Below are positions 6,451-13,843 of a stretch of DNA of 18,425 nucleotides, piece by piece. Position 1 is the first letter of the stretch. The number at the start of each line of letters is the position of its first letter. Origin of the DNA: Verrucomicrobiota bacterium (GTDB lineage Bacteria; Verrucomicrobiota; Verrucomicrobiia; Chthoniobacterales; Terrimicrobiaceae); assembly GCA_026398285.1 (NCBI GenBank), contig JAPLTI010000219.1, positions 1 to 18,425 of the forward strand. Direction: 5' to 3'. The notes beneath the pieces were generated by a model that had not been told where the DNA came from, ran no database searches, and saw nothing but the letters and a program-made list of their open reading frames with translations. Made by a program: the position numbers and the translations under genes.

Positions 6451-8385
6451 ATGGAATCTCCAAACCACGACCTCGACGCCGAACTCCTGAAGCACTTCGG
6501 CCATGCCCATTTCAGGCAGGGCCAGAAGCAGGTCATAGAAACCCTCCTCGCGAGGCGTTCAGCACTGGCTGTTTTTCCAACCGGAGGCGGCAAATCGCTG
6601 TGCTACCAACTGCCAGCGGTTCTCATGGATGGGATCACCTTGGTCGTCTCGCCGTTGATCGCACTGATGAAAGACCAGGTCGATGTGCTGCAAAAACGCG
6701 GGATCGCCGCAGCACGCTTAGATTCGACGCTTACTCCAGCTGAAACGGCTTCCATTTACGAAGGACTCGCATCCGGAAAACTCAAGCTTCTCTATGTCGC
6801 TCCCGAGCGCTTCGTGGGCGAGACCTTCGTCGCAAAGATCAAGCGGGCGAATATCAGCATGCTCGCCATCGATGAGGCCCACTGCATTTCGGAATGGGGA
6901 CACAATTTCCGTCCCGAGTATCTGCGTCTGGCCGCTCTGGCGAAAAAATTCCGCATCCCGCGCGTTCTAGCACTCACGGCCACAGCAACGCCTGCCGTAT
7001 CAAAGGAAATCCGCGAAGCCTTCCGCATCGCCAAGGGAGACCATGTGCAGACCTCCTTCCACCGACCCAATCTGGGCCTGCACATCACGCCGGTTGCGGC
7101 GGACAAGCGCTTGGATTTGCTCATCGATCGACTCGTCCAAAAGAAACCCTTCCCAGCCATTGTTTATGTCACCCTCCAACATACCGCAGAGAGCGTCGCA
7201 GGCAGTCTCCAGCGGGCAGGCATACGCGCAAGAGCCTACCATGCCGGACTCGCAAACGATGTCCGCGCCACAGCCCAGGACGACTTCATGCAAGGCCGCT
7301 GCGATGTCATTGTGGCGACGATTGCCTTCGGTATGGGCATCGACAAAGCGGATATCCGTTCGGTCTTTCATTTCAACCTCCCCAAGACTCTCGAGAACTA
7401 CCAACAAGAAATCGGTCGCGCCGGCCGCGACGGACAGGACTCGCATTGCGAGATGCTGGCCTGCGCCGACGACCTCACCGTCCTCCAAAACTTCATCCTC
7501 GGCGACACGCCCGAGGAACAGGCCCTTCGCCATCTCGTGGACCACCTCCTCCGCCAAGGCGATGAATTCGACATCAGCCGCTACGATATTTCGCGAACCA
7601 CCGACATCCGCCCGCTCGTCCTGGAAACCGTCATCACCTACCTCGAAAAAGACAAAATCCTCGAACCAGCCGGGCTCTTTTACGCAACCCTGCAAATTGC
7701 CTTCCGACATCCGGAAGATCGCGTCATCGCTGGACACACGCCAGAGAGGCAAAAATTCCTCAAAAGCCTCTTCGCCTCCGGAAAACGCGGCACACGCCTC
7801 CTCACCATCGAACCAGATGCCGCCGCCGAAAAAATCGGAGAATCCCGCGAACGCATTCTCAAAGCGCTGAGCTATCTGGAAGAGGCGGGTGATATCGAAA
7901 TCAAACCCTCCGGCCTGCGCCACAAGTTTCGCCTGCTAGCGGGAGCCAAAGAACGAAATCCCCGCGAGATCGCCACCTGGCTCCACGGACTTTTCAGCTC
8001 GCGGGAGAGGCAAGACCTCGCGCGCCTGGATGGCATCGTCGAGTTCACTTCCGCCCCCGGATGCTCCGTTCGCCGCCTTCTCGCCTACTTCGGCGAAAAA
8101 TGCGACTCAGACTGCGGACACTGCGGCCGATGCCGAGGAGAAAAAGCTACCCAACTTCCCAAAGGAAATGATGCAGATATCAGCCAAGCCGATGTTGAAG
8201 CCATCACCAACCTCCGCGCCGAGGGTCACGCAGCCTTGCGCGCGAAGCGCCAACTTGCACGCTTCCTCTGCGGCATTTCGAGTCCTGCCGTAACCCGGGA
8301 CCGACTCACGCGGCATGATGACTTCGGTAGACTAGAGACAGTCCCCTTTTCCAAGGTGCTCGAGTATCTGGATGTCTGCCTGTAG
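6451..8385 (+). CDS. recQ: RecQ-family ATP-dependent DNA helicase
   Basis: This is a 3'-5' superfamily 2 DNA helicase for recombination repair and stalled forks, 644 aa. Walker A is PTGGGKS (43-49), the DEAH box is at 141-144 and runs into ISEWGHNFRPEY, and the later motifs are ALTATATP and QEIGRAGRDG (319-328). The zinc site has the RecQ spacing C-x16-C-x2-C-x2-C (C538, C555, C558, C561). Unusually, about 210 residues separate motif VI from this site, versus around 50 in E. coli RecQ, and the stretch looks like one or two winged-helix modules (LVLETVITYLEKDKILEPAG; ERILKALSYLEEAGDIEIK). Only about 83 residues follow the zinc site and no clear HRDC domain is seen. A GAGG 7 nt before the ATG supports the start. 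It lies 40 nt upstream of uvrC, so co-transcription is likely. Confidence 0.92.
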   Translation: MESPNHDLDAELLKHFGHAHFRQGQKQVIETLLARRSALAVFPTGGGKSLCYQLPAVLMDGITLVVSPLIALMKDQVDVLQKRGIAAARLDSTLTPAETASIYEGLASGKLKLLYVAPERFVGETFVAKIKRANISMLAIDEAHCISEWGHNFRPEYLRLAALAKKFRIPRVLALTATATPAVSKEIREAFRIAKGDHVQTSFHRPNLGLHITPVAADKRLDLLIDRLVQKKPFPAIVYVTLQHTAESVAGSLQRAGIRARAYHAGLANDVRATAQDDFMQGRCDVIVATIAFGMGIDKADIRSVFHFNLPKTLENYQQEIGRAGRDGQDSHCEMLACADDLTVLQNFILGDTPEEQALRHLVDHLLRQGDEFDISRYDISRTTDIRPLVLETVITYLEKDKILEPAGLFYATLQIAFRHPEDRVIAGHTPERQKFLKSLFASGKRGTRLLTIEPDAAAEKIGESRERILKALSYLEEAGDIEIKPSGLRHKFRLLAGAKERNPREIATWLHGLFSSRERQDLARLDGIVEFTSAPGCSVRRLLAYFGEKCDSDCGHCGRCRGEKATQLPKGNDADISQADVEAITNLRAEGHAALRAKRQLARFLCGISSPAVTRDRLTRHDDFGRLETVPFSKVLEYLDVCL

Positions 8386-8425
8386 CTCGCTTGCACCCCG
8401 CCCCGCCATGCTTCATCGTTAGGCC

Positions 8426-9937
8426 ATGAGCAACCAGAAGCCGCGAGCGGATTTTCAGAAGATTCTCCGCGACATGCCGCACAAGCCCGGCGTGTATGTG
8501 ATGCGCGACCGGTTGGACCATGTCATCTATGTCGGCAAAGCGAAGGACCTCCGCAAGCGAGTAGGCAACTACTTCATGCCATCGCGCAAATTCTCGGCAG
8601 ACCTGAAAACACGAGCCCTGATCGATAGCGTGTGGAACCTCGAATACCACATCGTCCGCAGCGACGCCGAAGCCGTGCTTTTCGAAGGTCGCCTCATCAA
8701 GGAATTCCGCCCGAAATACAACATCAGCTTCCGCGACGACAAACGCTTCCTGCTCGTCCGAGTGCACCTCGCAGAGCCGATGCCCCGCTTCGCCCTCACC
8801 CGCATGCGCAAGGAAGACGGAGCACGATATTTCGGTCCTTTCGCCAATGCAGGCGCCCTTCGCAGCACTCTGGAAGCCATGCGCAAGCGGTTCGGCATCC
8901 GCTCCTGCCGTCCACTCGAACCAGGCGAGGCGGAATACAAACACTGCCTCGACCATGTCATCAAAAACTGCAGCGCGCCCTGCATCGGCAAGACAACCCG
9001 CGAAGACTACCTCGCCCGCGTGGAATCCGCTTGCGAGTTCCTCGAGGGCCAAGGCCGCGAAATGCTCGATCAGGTCGAATCCGAAATGAAGGCCGCCGCC
9101 GAGAAGATGGATTTCGAAAAGGCCGCGCAACTCCGCAATCTCCTCGAAGACCTCAAAACAACAACCCGCCCGACCACAAGGTTCACCCGCAAGTCGCTGC
9201 CGACGACGATCAACCCCGAAGCAGATGTCACCGCGCTCCAAGCCGCGCTTGCCCTCCCCTCCCCGCCGCGTGTCATGGAGTGCTTTGACATTTCAAACAT
9301 CTCATCCGCACATATCGTAGCCTCGATGGTCCGCTTCCGTGATGGTGTTCCCGACCGCGCCGGCTACCGCACTTATCGAATCAAAGGGCTGACCACACAG
9401 GATGATTTCGCCAGCATGGCCGAGGTCGTGCGCAGACGCTACGGACGCATCCTGCGCGAATCCGAAAATACAAATGCCACTGCCATACCCGACCTCATTA
9501 TTGTGGATGGCGGACGCGGCCAACTTTCCAGTGCCTGTGAGGAACTCAAGCGCCTTGGTCTCCAAAATGTGCCGATTATTGGCTTGGCCAAGGAATTCGA
9601 GGAAATCCACCGCCCCGGACGCCCGCTCCCGATGCGGCTTCCACAAGACAGTGGCGCGCTGCGCCTGCTCCAGCGCATCCGTGACGAAGCCCACCGCACG
9701 GCGAATGGCTACCACAGCCTCCTACTGAAAAAACGCGTCCGGGAAAGCCTCCTGGATGCCATTCCCGGCGTCAGCGCCAACCGCAAGCGGGCCTTGCTCG
9801 AAAAATTCGGCTCCGTGGAACGCATCAAATCCCTCACTCCTGAAGACATCGCAAAAGTCTCCGGAATCAGTCCCGCTCTTGCTGAACGCATCACCTCCAC
9901 GCTTAACAACACGCCATGCAACTCGACTTCGACCTGA
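8426..9937 (+). CDS. uvrC: Excinuclease ABC subunit C, short form
   Basis: This is the nuclease of UvrABC nucleotide excision repair, making cuts on both sides of a lesion. The GIY-YIG domain (about 18-95) has KPGVYVM and HVIYVGKAKDLRKRVGNYF. Four cysteines (C161, C174, C182, C186) match the iron-sulfur cluster spacing of E. coli UvrC (154, 166, 174, 178). The UVR motif for UvrB contact is at about 218-247. The RNase H-like nuclease keeps its catalytic positions D288 (ECFDIS), D361 (IIVDGGRGQL) and H423 (DEAHRTA), with D326 or D327 as the fourth. Helix-hairpin-helix repeats are at about 445-490. At 503 aa it is about 100 aa shorter than the usual 600; the loss is between the UVR motif and the nuclease. 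Its end overlaps xseA by 22 nt. Confidence 0.95.
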   Translation: MSNQKPRADFQKILRDMPHKPGVYVMRDRLDHVIYVGKAKDLRKRVGNYFMPSRKFSADLKTRALIDSVWNLEYHIVRSDAEAVLFEGRLIKEFRPKYNISFRDDKRFLLVRVHLAEPMPRFALTRMRKEDGARYFGPFANAGALRSTLEAMRKRFGIRSCRPLEPGEAEYKHCLDHVIKNCSAPCIGKTTREDYLARVESACEFLEGQGREMLDQVESEMKAAAEKMDFEKAAQLRNLLEDLKTTTRPTTRFTRKSLPTTINPEADVTALQAALALPSPPRVMECFDISNISSAHIVASMVRFRDGVPDRAGYRTYRIKGLTTQDDFASMAEVVRRRYGRILRESENTNATAIPDLIIVDGGRGQLSSACEELKRLGLQNVPIIGLAKEFEEIHRPGRPLPMRLPQDSGALRLLQRIRDEAHRTANGYHSLLLKKRVRESLLDAIPGVSANRKRALLEKFGSVERIKSLTPEDIAKVSGISPALAERITSTLNNTPCNSTST

Positions 9938-11319
9938 AAGGCACCACCTCGAAACCCAAGCCGGCCCAGAAGCCAGCCGAACCGGCTATTCTCACCGTCA
10001 GCGCCCTCACCCGCAAAGTCCGAGGCCTCCTCGAGGACGGCATCGGGGAGGTGTGGGTCGAAGGCGAAATCTCGAATCTTCGGCGCCAAAGTTCGGGCCA
10101 CGCCTACTTCACACTCAAGGACGCCGGATCGCAGATCGCTTGCGTGCTTTTCGCCGGCCAAACCGCCCAACTGCGGGGCATGAACTTTGCCGACGGCGTT
10201 CATGTTCAGATTCAAGGCTCCCTCACCGTTTACGAACCACGCGGGAACTACCAAATCATCGTCCGCCGCATCCAAGAGCGCGGAGTCGGTGCCCTCCAGG
10301 CGAAATTCGAAGAACTCAAGCACCGGCTCGATGCCGAGGGCCTCTTCGACTCAGAAAAAAAGCGCCCGCTGCCGAAGTTCCCCCGCCGCATCGGCGTGGT
10401 GACCTCGCCCACCGGCGCAGCAATCCAGGATTTCTTGAATGTCCTGCACCGCCGTCAGCGAGGTATTGAAGTCGTCATCTATCCCGTGCGCGTTCAGGGT
10501 AAAGGTGCCGCGAACGAAATCGCCGAGGCCATTCGCCTGCTTGGAGATTCATCCGCCACCGGCCTTCCGCCCTTCGATGTGATTGTGGTGACTCGTGGCG
10601 GCGGCAGCTTGGAAGACCTCTGGGAATTCAATGAAGAAGCCGTGGCGCGCGCCGTTGCAGCCAGCCCGATCCCGGTCGTGAGCGCCGTAGGTCATGAAAT
10701 CGATTTCACAATCTGCGATTTCGCAGCCGACTTCCGCGCACCCACTCCCAGCGCGGCGGCGGAAATCCTCTCCGCCGATTCGGGTGAATTGCTCGACAAA
10801 CTACAGCACCTCACCGCCCGCCTCGGACGACCTGTTCTCATGCGCCTCGATGGACTGAGCAATCAGCTCGTCGCCCTGCAGAGAACCGCGCTTTTCCTCG
10901 AACCGCGCCGCATACTCCAGGAGAGACAACAAACACTCGACCGCCTTCTCGAGGACCTGCAATCCACCGCAGATTCCGCTCCACACCAGCTACGTCTTCT
11001 CCTTGAGCGCCACGCCCGCATCCTTGCAGGCCATCGTCCAGATCTGAAAATCTCCGAGCTTTCCCGCCGACTCGCCACATACCGCGACATACTGGAACGC
11101 CGCGCCGACTCACAGCTGCAACACGAAAAATCATCCCTCGCCCGAAATGCCGCCGTCCTCCGCGCCCTAAACCCAGCCGCCGCACTGGCGCGAGGCTACA
11201 CCATCACCATGGATGAAAACGGACAAATCCTCCGCTCCGCATCCGATGCCTTGAATTCAAAAGAACTCACCACCCGCTTCCACGATGGCGAAGTGAAATC
11301 CCACATCCGCAAAACCTGA
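9916..11319 (+). CDS. xseA: Exodeoxyribonuclease VII large subunit
   Basis: This is the catalytic subunit of exonuclease VII, which degrades single-stranded DNA in both directions during mismatch and damage repair. It is 467 aa, normal for the family. An N-terminal OB-fold (about 25-120) has VWVEGEISNLRRQSSGHAYF. The catalytic domain has RIGVVTSPTGAAIQDFL (158-174), RGGGSLEDLWEFN (227-239) and SAVGHEIDF (256-264). A long helical region follows (about 285-430), as expected for the coiled-coil arm that binds XseB, and the C-terminal ARGYTI motif is present. The ATG sits inside the last codons of uvrC, so the two genes are translationally coupled. No xseB-like small ORF follows within the window. 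Confidence 0.96.
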   Translation: MQLDFDLKGTTSKPKPAQKPAEPAILTVSALTRKVRGLLEDGIGEVWVEGEISNLRRQSSGHAYFTLKDAGSQIACVLFAGQTAQLRGMNFADGVHVQIQGSLTVYEPRGNYQIIVRRIQERGVGALQAKFEELKHRLDAEGLFDSEKKRPLPKFPRRIGVVTSPTGAAIQDFLNVLHRRQRGIEVVIYPVRVQGKGAANEIAEAIRLLGDSSATGLPPFDVIVVTRGGGSLEDLWEFNEEAVARAVAASPIPVVSAVGHEIDFTICDFAADFRAPTPSAAAEILSADSGELLDKLQHLTARLGRPVLMRLDGLSNQLVALQRTALFLEPRRILQERQQTLDRLLEDLQSTADSAPHQLRLLLERHARILAGHRPDLKISELSRRLATYRDILERRADSQLQHEKSSLARNAAVLRALNPAAALARGYTITMDENGQILRSASDALNSKELTTRFHDGEVKSHIRKT

Positions 11320-11573
11320 CCACAAGCATTCCGCCACAACGCTTGCGGTAACGCTTGGCCATTAGCAGTGGATTTGTCTCGACCATATTTTTCGAATGAA
11401 CAACCACCAACCAGCTCAAGGAGCCCGCCCCGTGACAATTCACCATCCGTCCGGCCCTCTTTTCCCCAGCCTCCGCATCTCGGAGAAACCACGCATTTTC
11501 ATTTCTTGACGGGCGCCAATTCCTCGACCAAGCTTTCGAATCATCCCTCCGAGTAGCTTCGGCGAAAGGACGC
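11320..11573. other. Gene-poor stretch between xseA and the NYN gene
   Basis: I find no convincing gene in this stretch. A 62-codon frame at 11368-11556 is low-complexity and resembles nothing I know. An imperfect hairpin directly after xseA (11324-11356) pairs AAGC/GCTT and TTCCGC/GCGGTAA but has no T-run. A -35-like TTGACG occurs near 11505 without a matching -10. A small RNA ending at the terminator-like hairpin at 11574-11610 is possible but unsupported. Confidence 0.4.
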
Positions 11574-11610
11574 GGGGCCGTTGCCGCAAGGCGCGGCCCC
11601 TGCTTTTTTT
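11574..11610 (+). terminator. Terminator-like hairpin and T-run abutting the NYN start codon
   Basis: The outer stem GGGGCCG/CGGCCCC (7 bp) encloses an inner GCC/GGC stem with a GCAA tetraloop. After TGC there are seven T residues, and the next base is the A of the NYN gene ATG. The shape is that of an intrinsic terminator. It could end transcripts from xseA or act as an attenuator for the NYN gene, which has no visible Shine-Dalgarno. Confidence 0.7.
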
Positions 11611-12231
11611 ATGAAAACCATCCTCTACATCGATGGATTCAATTTCTACTACGGAGCCTCGCGCCGATTCGGCATCCGCTGGGTTGACCCTCGCGCAATC
11701 GCCAAGGCCCTCCTCCCTAGTCATGAGATTCTGCGAATCCGCTATTTCTCCGCACTCATCAAGCCCGACCCCATGGACCCCGACAAATCCACGCGCCAGC
11801 ACACCTACCTGCGCGCCCTCCGCACCCTGCCCGAAGTTGAGATTCAGTTGGGGGCATTTCTGCAGAGCGTGAAAAAGATGCCTCTCTTCCCTCTGGACAC
11901 CCCTCCAGTGAAGGTCGATGTCCTCAAGACAGAGGAAAAGGGCTCCGATGTAAACCTCGCCGTCGCCCTGCTTCTCGACGCCTTCGACGACGCCATGGAG
12001 TGCGCCGTCGTCCTCTCCAACGACTCCGACCTCCTCGAACCCATTCGAATCGTCCGCCAGCGGTTTCGAAAAACCGTTGGCCTCATCAATCCCCAGAAGC
12101 GCCTCAGCTACGCCCTCCAACCCGAAGTGGATTTCTACAAACAAATCCGACGGGGCGTCCTCGAGGCATCGCAATTTTCGAACCCTCTCACCGACGCCCA
12201 AGGCACCTTTCACAAGCCGCCCACCTGGTAA
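11611..12231 (+). CDS. NYN-domain (LabA/DUF88-like) protein, PIN-fold nuclease
   Basis: This 206-aa protein has the NYN fold, a PIN-like RNase fold known from LabA and related proteins. Conserved acidic positions are D8 (ILYIDGFNFYYG), D113 (EEKGSDVNLAVALL) and the pair D138 and D140 (VVLSNDSDLLEPI). The tail is basic, with no membrane segment. A role in RNA cleavage is likely from the fold, but the substrate is unknown. The ATG at 11611 fits the family N terminus; an upstream TTG at 11581 would translate part of the hairpin and is rejected. It stands alone between xseA and the convergent DUF1802 gene. It is the second PIN-fold nuclease in the window after the toxin, but there is no antitoxin-like partner beside it. 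Confidence 0.85.
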   Translation: MKTILYIDGFNFYYGASRRFGIRWVDPRAIAKALLPSHEILRIRYFSALIKPDPMDPDKSTRQHTYLRALRTLPEVEIQLGAFLQSVKKMPLFPLDTPPVKVDVLKTEEKGSDVNLAVALLLDAFDDAMECAVVLSNDSDLLEPIRIVRQRFRKTVGLINPQKRLSYALQPEVDFYKQIRRGVLEASQFSNPLTDAQGTFHKPPTW

Positions 12232-12501
12232 AGACAACCACCGTGCTCGATGATTTGGAATCGAACGGTTTCGAACGCGAGCAACTCACGGACGAGCATA
12301 TTTCCTACCTGTGCCGAACGAACCATCCCCGAAAAACCCAACAGCCGCCTCCAGAAATACCGACTCACCGACAAAGGCAGAATGCAGATTTCATAAAGCT
12401 CCCTCTTCCAACCAAGGACAGGAGTCGTCTGGTGTAGGAAATCATGGTCTAGGCCATGGACTTGTTGCTGCGAAATGAGCGAAACCGACGAATACCCCGA
12501 A
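12232..12501. other. Intergenic stretch with a 48-codon frame, possible relic
   Basis: This region lies between the convergent NYN and DUF1802 genes. I see no confident gene or terminator. The best small frame is + strand 12250-12396, 48 aa, ending LQKYRLTDKGRMQIS, which resembles the C-terminal end of winged-helix proteins. An overlapping frame reads VLDDLESNGFEREQLTDEHI, which also looks protein-like. Together they might be a decayed gene with a frameshift, but this is weak. A short CATGG/CCATG inverted repeat lies near 12443-12458. Confidence 0.2.
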
Positions 12502-13041
12502 TCAGCCCAGCAGGGCTTGGAGAGCGTCTCTTCTGGCGGCATTTTCCTCGTCGCTGATCACCGGAACAAGTTCGGCGTCCTCCAAACCCGGAAGGTCGAG
12601 CCAAGAACGACATCCGCCGAAACTTTTTTGAATGGCCAGGCGATGGGGCGAAACGAGACGGAATCCCCGCACGAATCCAACATGGATGCCGGGGACCTCG
12701 TCATAGCGGAAGCGCTCCTCAACCACGCTATCATGGAGAATGTGGAACTCGCGCAGCGAGGGCAACCGCCCCGCATCGGTGACAAGACGACTCCACTCCA
12801 AAGTCACAGCGTAGCGAATTTCGATTTCGCCCTCCAATTGAGGCGGCAGGGTCGTGCCGACCGGAAGCGTCGTTTTTTCCAACTGCTCGTGAAACCACGT
12901 CGGAAAAAGAAAGAACTCGCGGTGCTTAAAGGCGAATCCATCGCGTCCTTCAGCGATGCCCCCCTTGCGGAGCATCACGCTTTGCCTGCCACTGCCAATC
13001 GCCTCGCAGACGACGGCCCATTCCTTGAATGCCACACTCAT
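12502..13041 (-). CDS. DUF1802 family protein
   Basis: This is a 179-aa protein from the minus-strand ATG at 13041. The N-terminal part, AFKEWAVVCEAIGSG then SVMLRKGGIAEG and FKHREFFLFPTWFHEQ, matches what I recall of DUF1802, a family of unknown function found in several bacterial phyla. The central part includes EERFRYDEVPGIHVGFVRG. There is no signal peptide or membrane helix, so it is probably cytoplasmic. A longer frame up to 13131 would overlap the divergent PHP gene and adds a sequence unlike the family, so I chose 13041. The plus-strand frame covering the same region (12475-13170) is an antisense shadow. The gene starts 56 nt from the divergent PHP gene, and the two may share a control region. 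No function is proposed. Confidence 0.82.
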   Translation of the reverse strand: MSVAFKEWAVVCEAIGSGRQSVMLRKGGIAEGRDGFAFKHREFFLFPTWFHEQLEKTTLPVGTTLPPQLEGEIEIRYAVTLEWSRLVTDAGRLPSLREFHILHDSVVEERFRYDEVPGIHVGFVRGFRLVSPHRLAIQKSFGGCRSWLDLPGLEDAELVPVISDEENAARRDALQALLG

Positions 13042-13097
13042 GTTGATGACTTCGTTCTTTACACAAGTTCCGCCCACAAGGGAAACCTTACACATCC

Positions 13098-13775
13098 ATG
13101 CTCCACCGATTCGATCTCCACACGCACACATTTTTTTCCAAGGATGCCTGCAACAGCCCCGAGGAGATGATCGAAGCGGCCCGGCGCCGAGGCCTCAGCG
13201 GAATCGCCATCACGGACCACAACACCTGCGAGGCCCACGATTACCTGCAGGGACGCCAACTGCCGGAGGGATTCCTCGTCATACCAGGCGTGGAAGTAAG
13301 CACAGCGGAAGGACACCTCCTTTGCATCGGAGCCACACTCCCATACCTCAAAGGAAAACCCGCCCGCGATGTGCTCGCAGAAATCAAAAAAGCCGGAGGC
13401 ATCGGCATTCCAGCGCATCCCTTCGACAAATGGCGCGCCGGCATCCGAGCCGAAACCCTCGACACCTTGGACATCGAAGTGCTCGAAGTCTTCAACGCCG
13501 CCGTGACTGCAAAAAGCTACAACGAAAAAGCGCTGCAATACGCAAAATCCCGTGGCCTCTCCATGACCGCTGCCAGCGACGCCCACCACGAATCCGCCGC
13601 CGGCGTCTCCTGGACCTCCTTCGAACTAGACGAACTCACCATCCCCGCCCTCCTCGCCGCCCTCAAAAAAGGAGGCCAACCCGAAGGCCACTACCTCACC
13701 TTCCGCGAGGGCCTGAAAAAACACTTCGCCAACTGGTTCCGCATTTTCAAAAAAAACCGACGACCAAAAATTTGA
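13098..13775 (+). CDS. PHP-domain metal-dependent phosphoesterase
   Basis: This 225-aa protein shows the metal-binding motifs of the PHP superfamily: H8 and H10 (FDLHTHTF), D40 and H41 (AITDHNT), E66 (IPGVEVS), H73, H107 (IPAHPFD), and D161 and H163 (TAASDAHH). Small stand-alone PHP proteins of this size are metal-dependent phosphoesterases; characterised relatives cut nucleoside bisphosphates or the 5' ends of short RNA, but the substrate here cannot be assigned. It has no signal peptide and a strongly basic tail (KKHFANWFRIFKKNRRPK). The ATG follows the divergent DUF1802 start by 56 nt. Its stop codon is inside the left arm of the following hairpin. Confidence 0.87.
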   Translation: MLHRFDLHTHTFFSKDACNSPEEMIEAARRRGLSGIAITDHNTCEAHDYLQGRQLPEGFLVIPGVEVSTAEGHLLCIGATLPYLKGKPARDVLAEIKKAGGIGIPAHPFDKWRAGIRAETLDTLDIEVLEVFNAAVTAKSYNEKALQYAKSRGLSMTAASDAHHESAAGVSWTSFELDELTIPALLAALKKGGQPEGHYLTFREGLKKHFANWFRIFKKNRRPKI

Positions 13776-13796
13776 ACGATCGTCCAAATTTTTGGT
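13763..13796. terminator. Hairpin between convergent PHP and purU genes
   Basis: A perfect 12-bp stem (ACCAAAAATTTG and its complement) encloses a 10-nt loop holding the palindrome ACGATCGT. There is no T-run on the plus side. On the minus side a T-run (complement of the A-run at 13749-13756) begins a few bases beyond the stem, so it may work better for purU transcripts coming from the right. The left arm overlaps the PHP stop codon. Confidence 0.6.
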
Positions 13797-13843
13797 TCGT
13801 GCGTTGACGAGGACTGGGTGGAGTTTGGTGAGCCGAGAGCTTT

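Noticed and set aside
11535..11542. TTCGAATC resembling a tRNA T-loop
   Set aside because: The flanking bases do not form the 5-bp T stem, and no acceptor or anticodon arms can be found around it.
11368..11556. 62-codon plus-strand frame between xseA and the NYN gene
   Set aside because: It is Pro/Ser-rich with no motif, no ribosome site and no neighbour support.
11581..11610. TTG start extending the NYN protein by 10 residues
   Set aside because: It would translate the terminator-like hairpin and T-run. The family N terminus matches the ATG at 11611.
12210..12542. 110-codon minus-strand frame between NYN and DUF1802
   Set aside because: It overlaps the ends of both neighbours and its sequence shows no domain or coding character.
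12475..13170. 231-codon plus-strand frame
   Set aside because: The minus strand carries a DUF1802 protein with recognisable conserved blocks, so the plus frame is its shadow.
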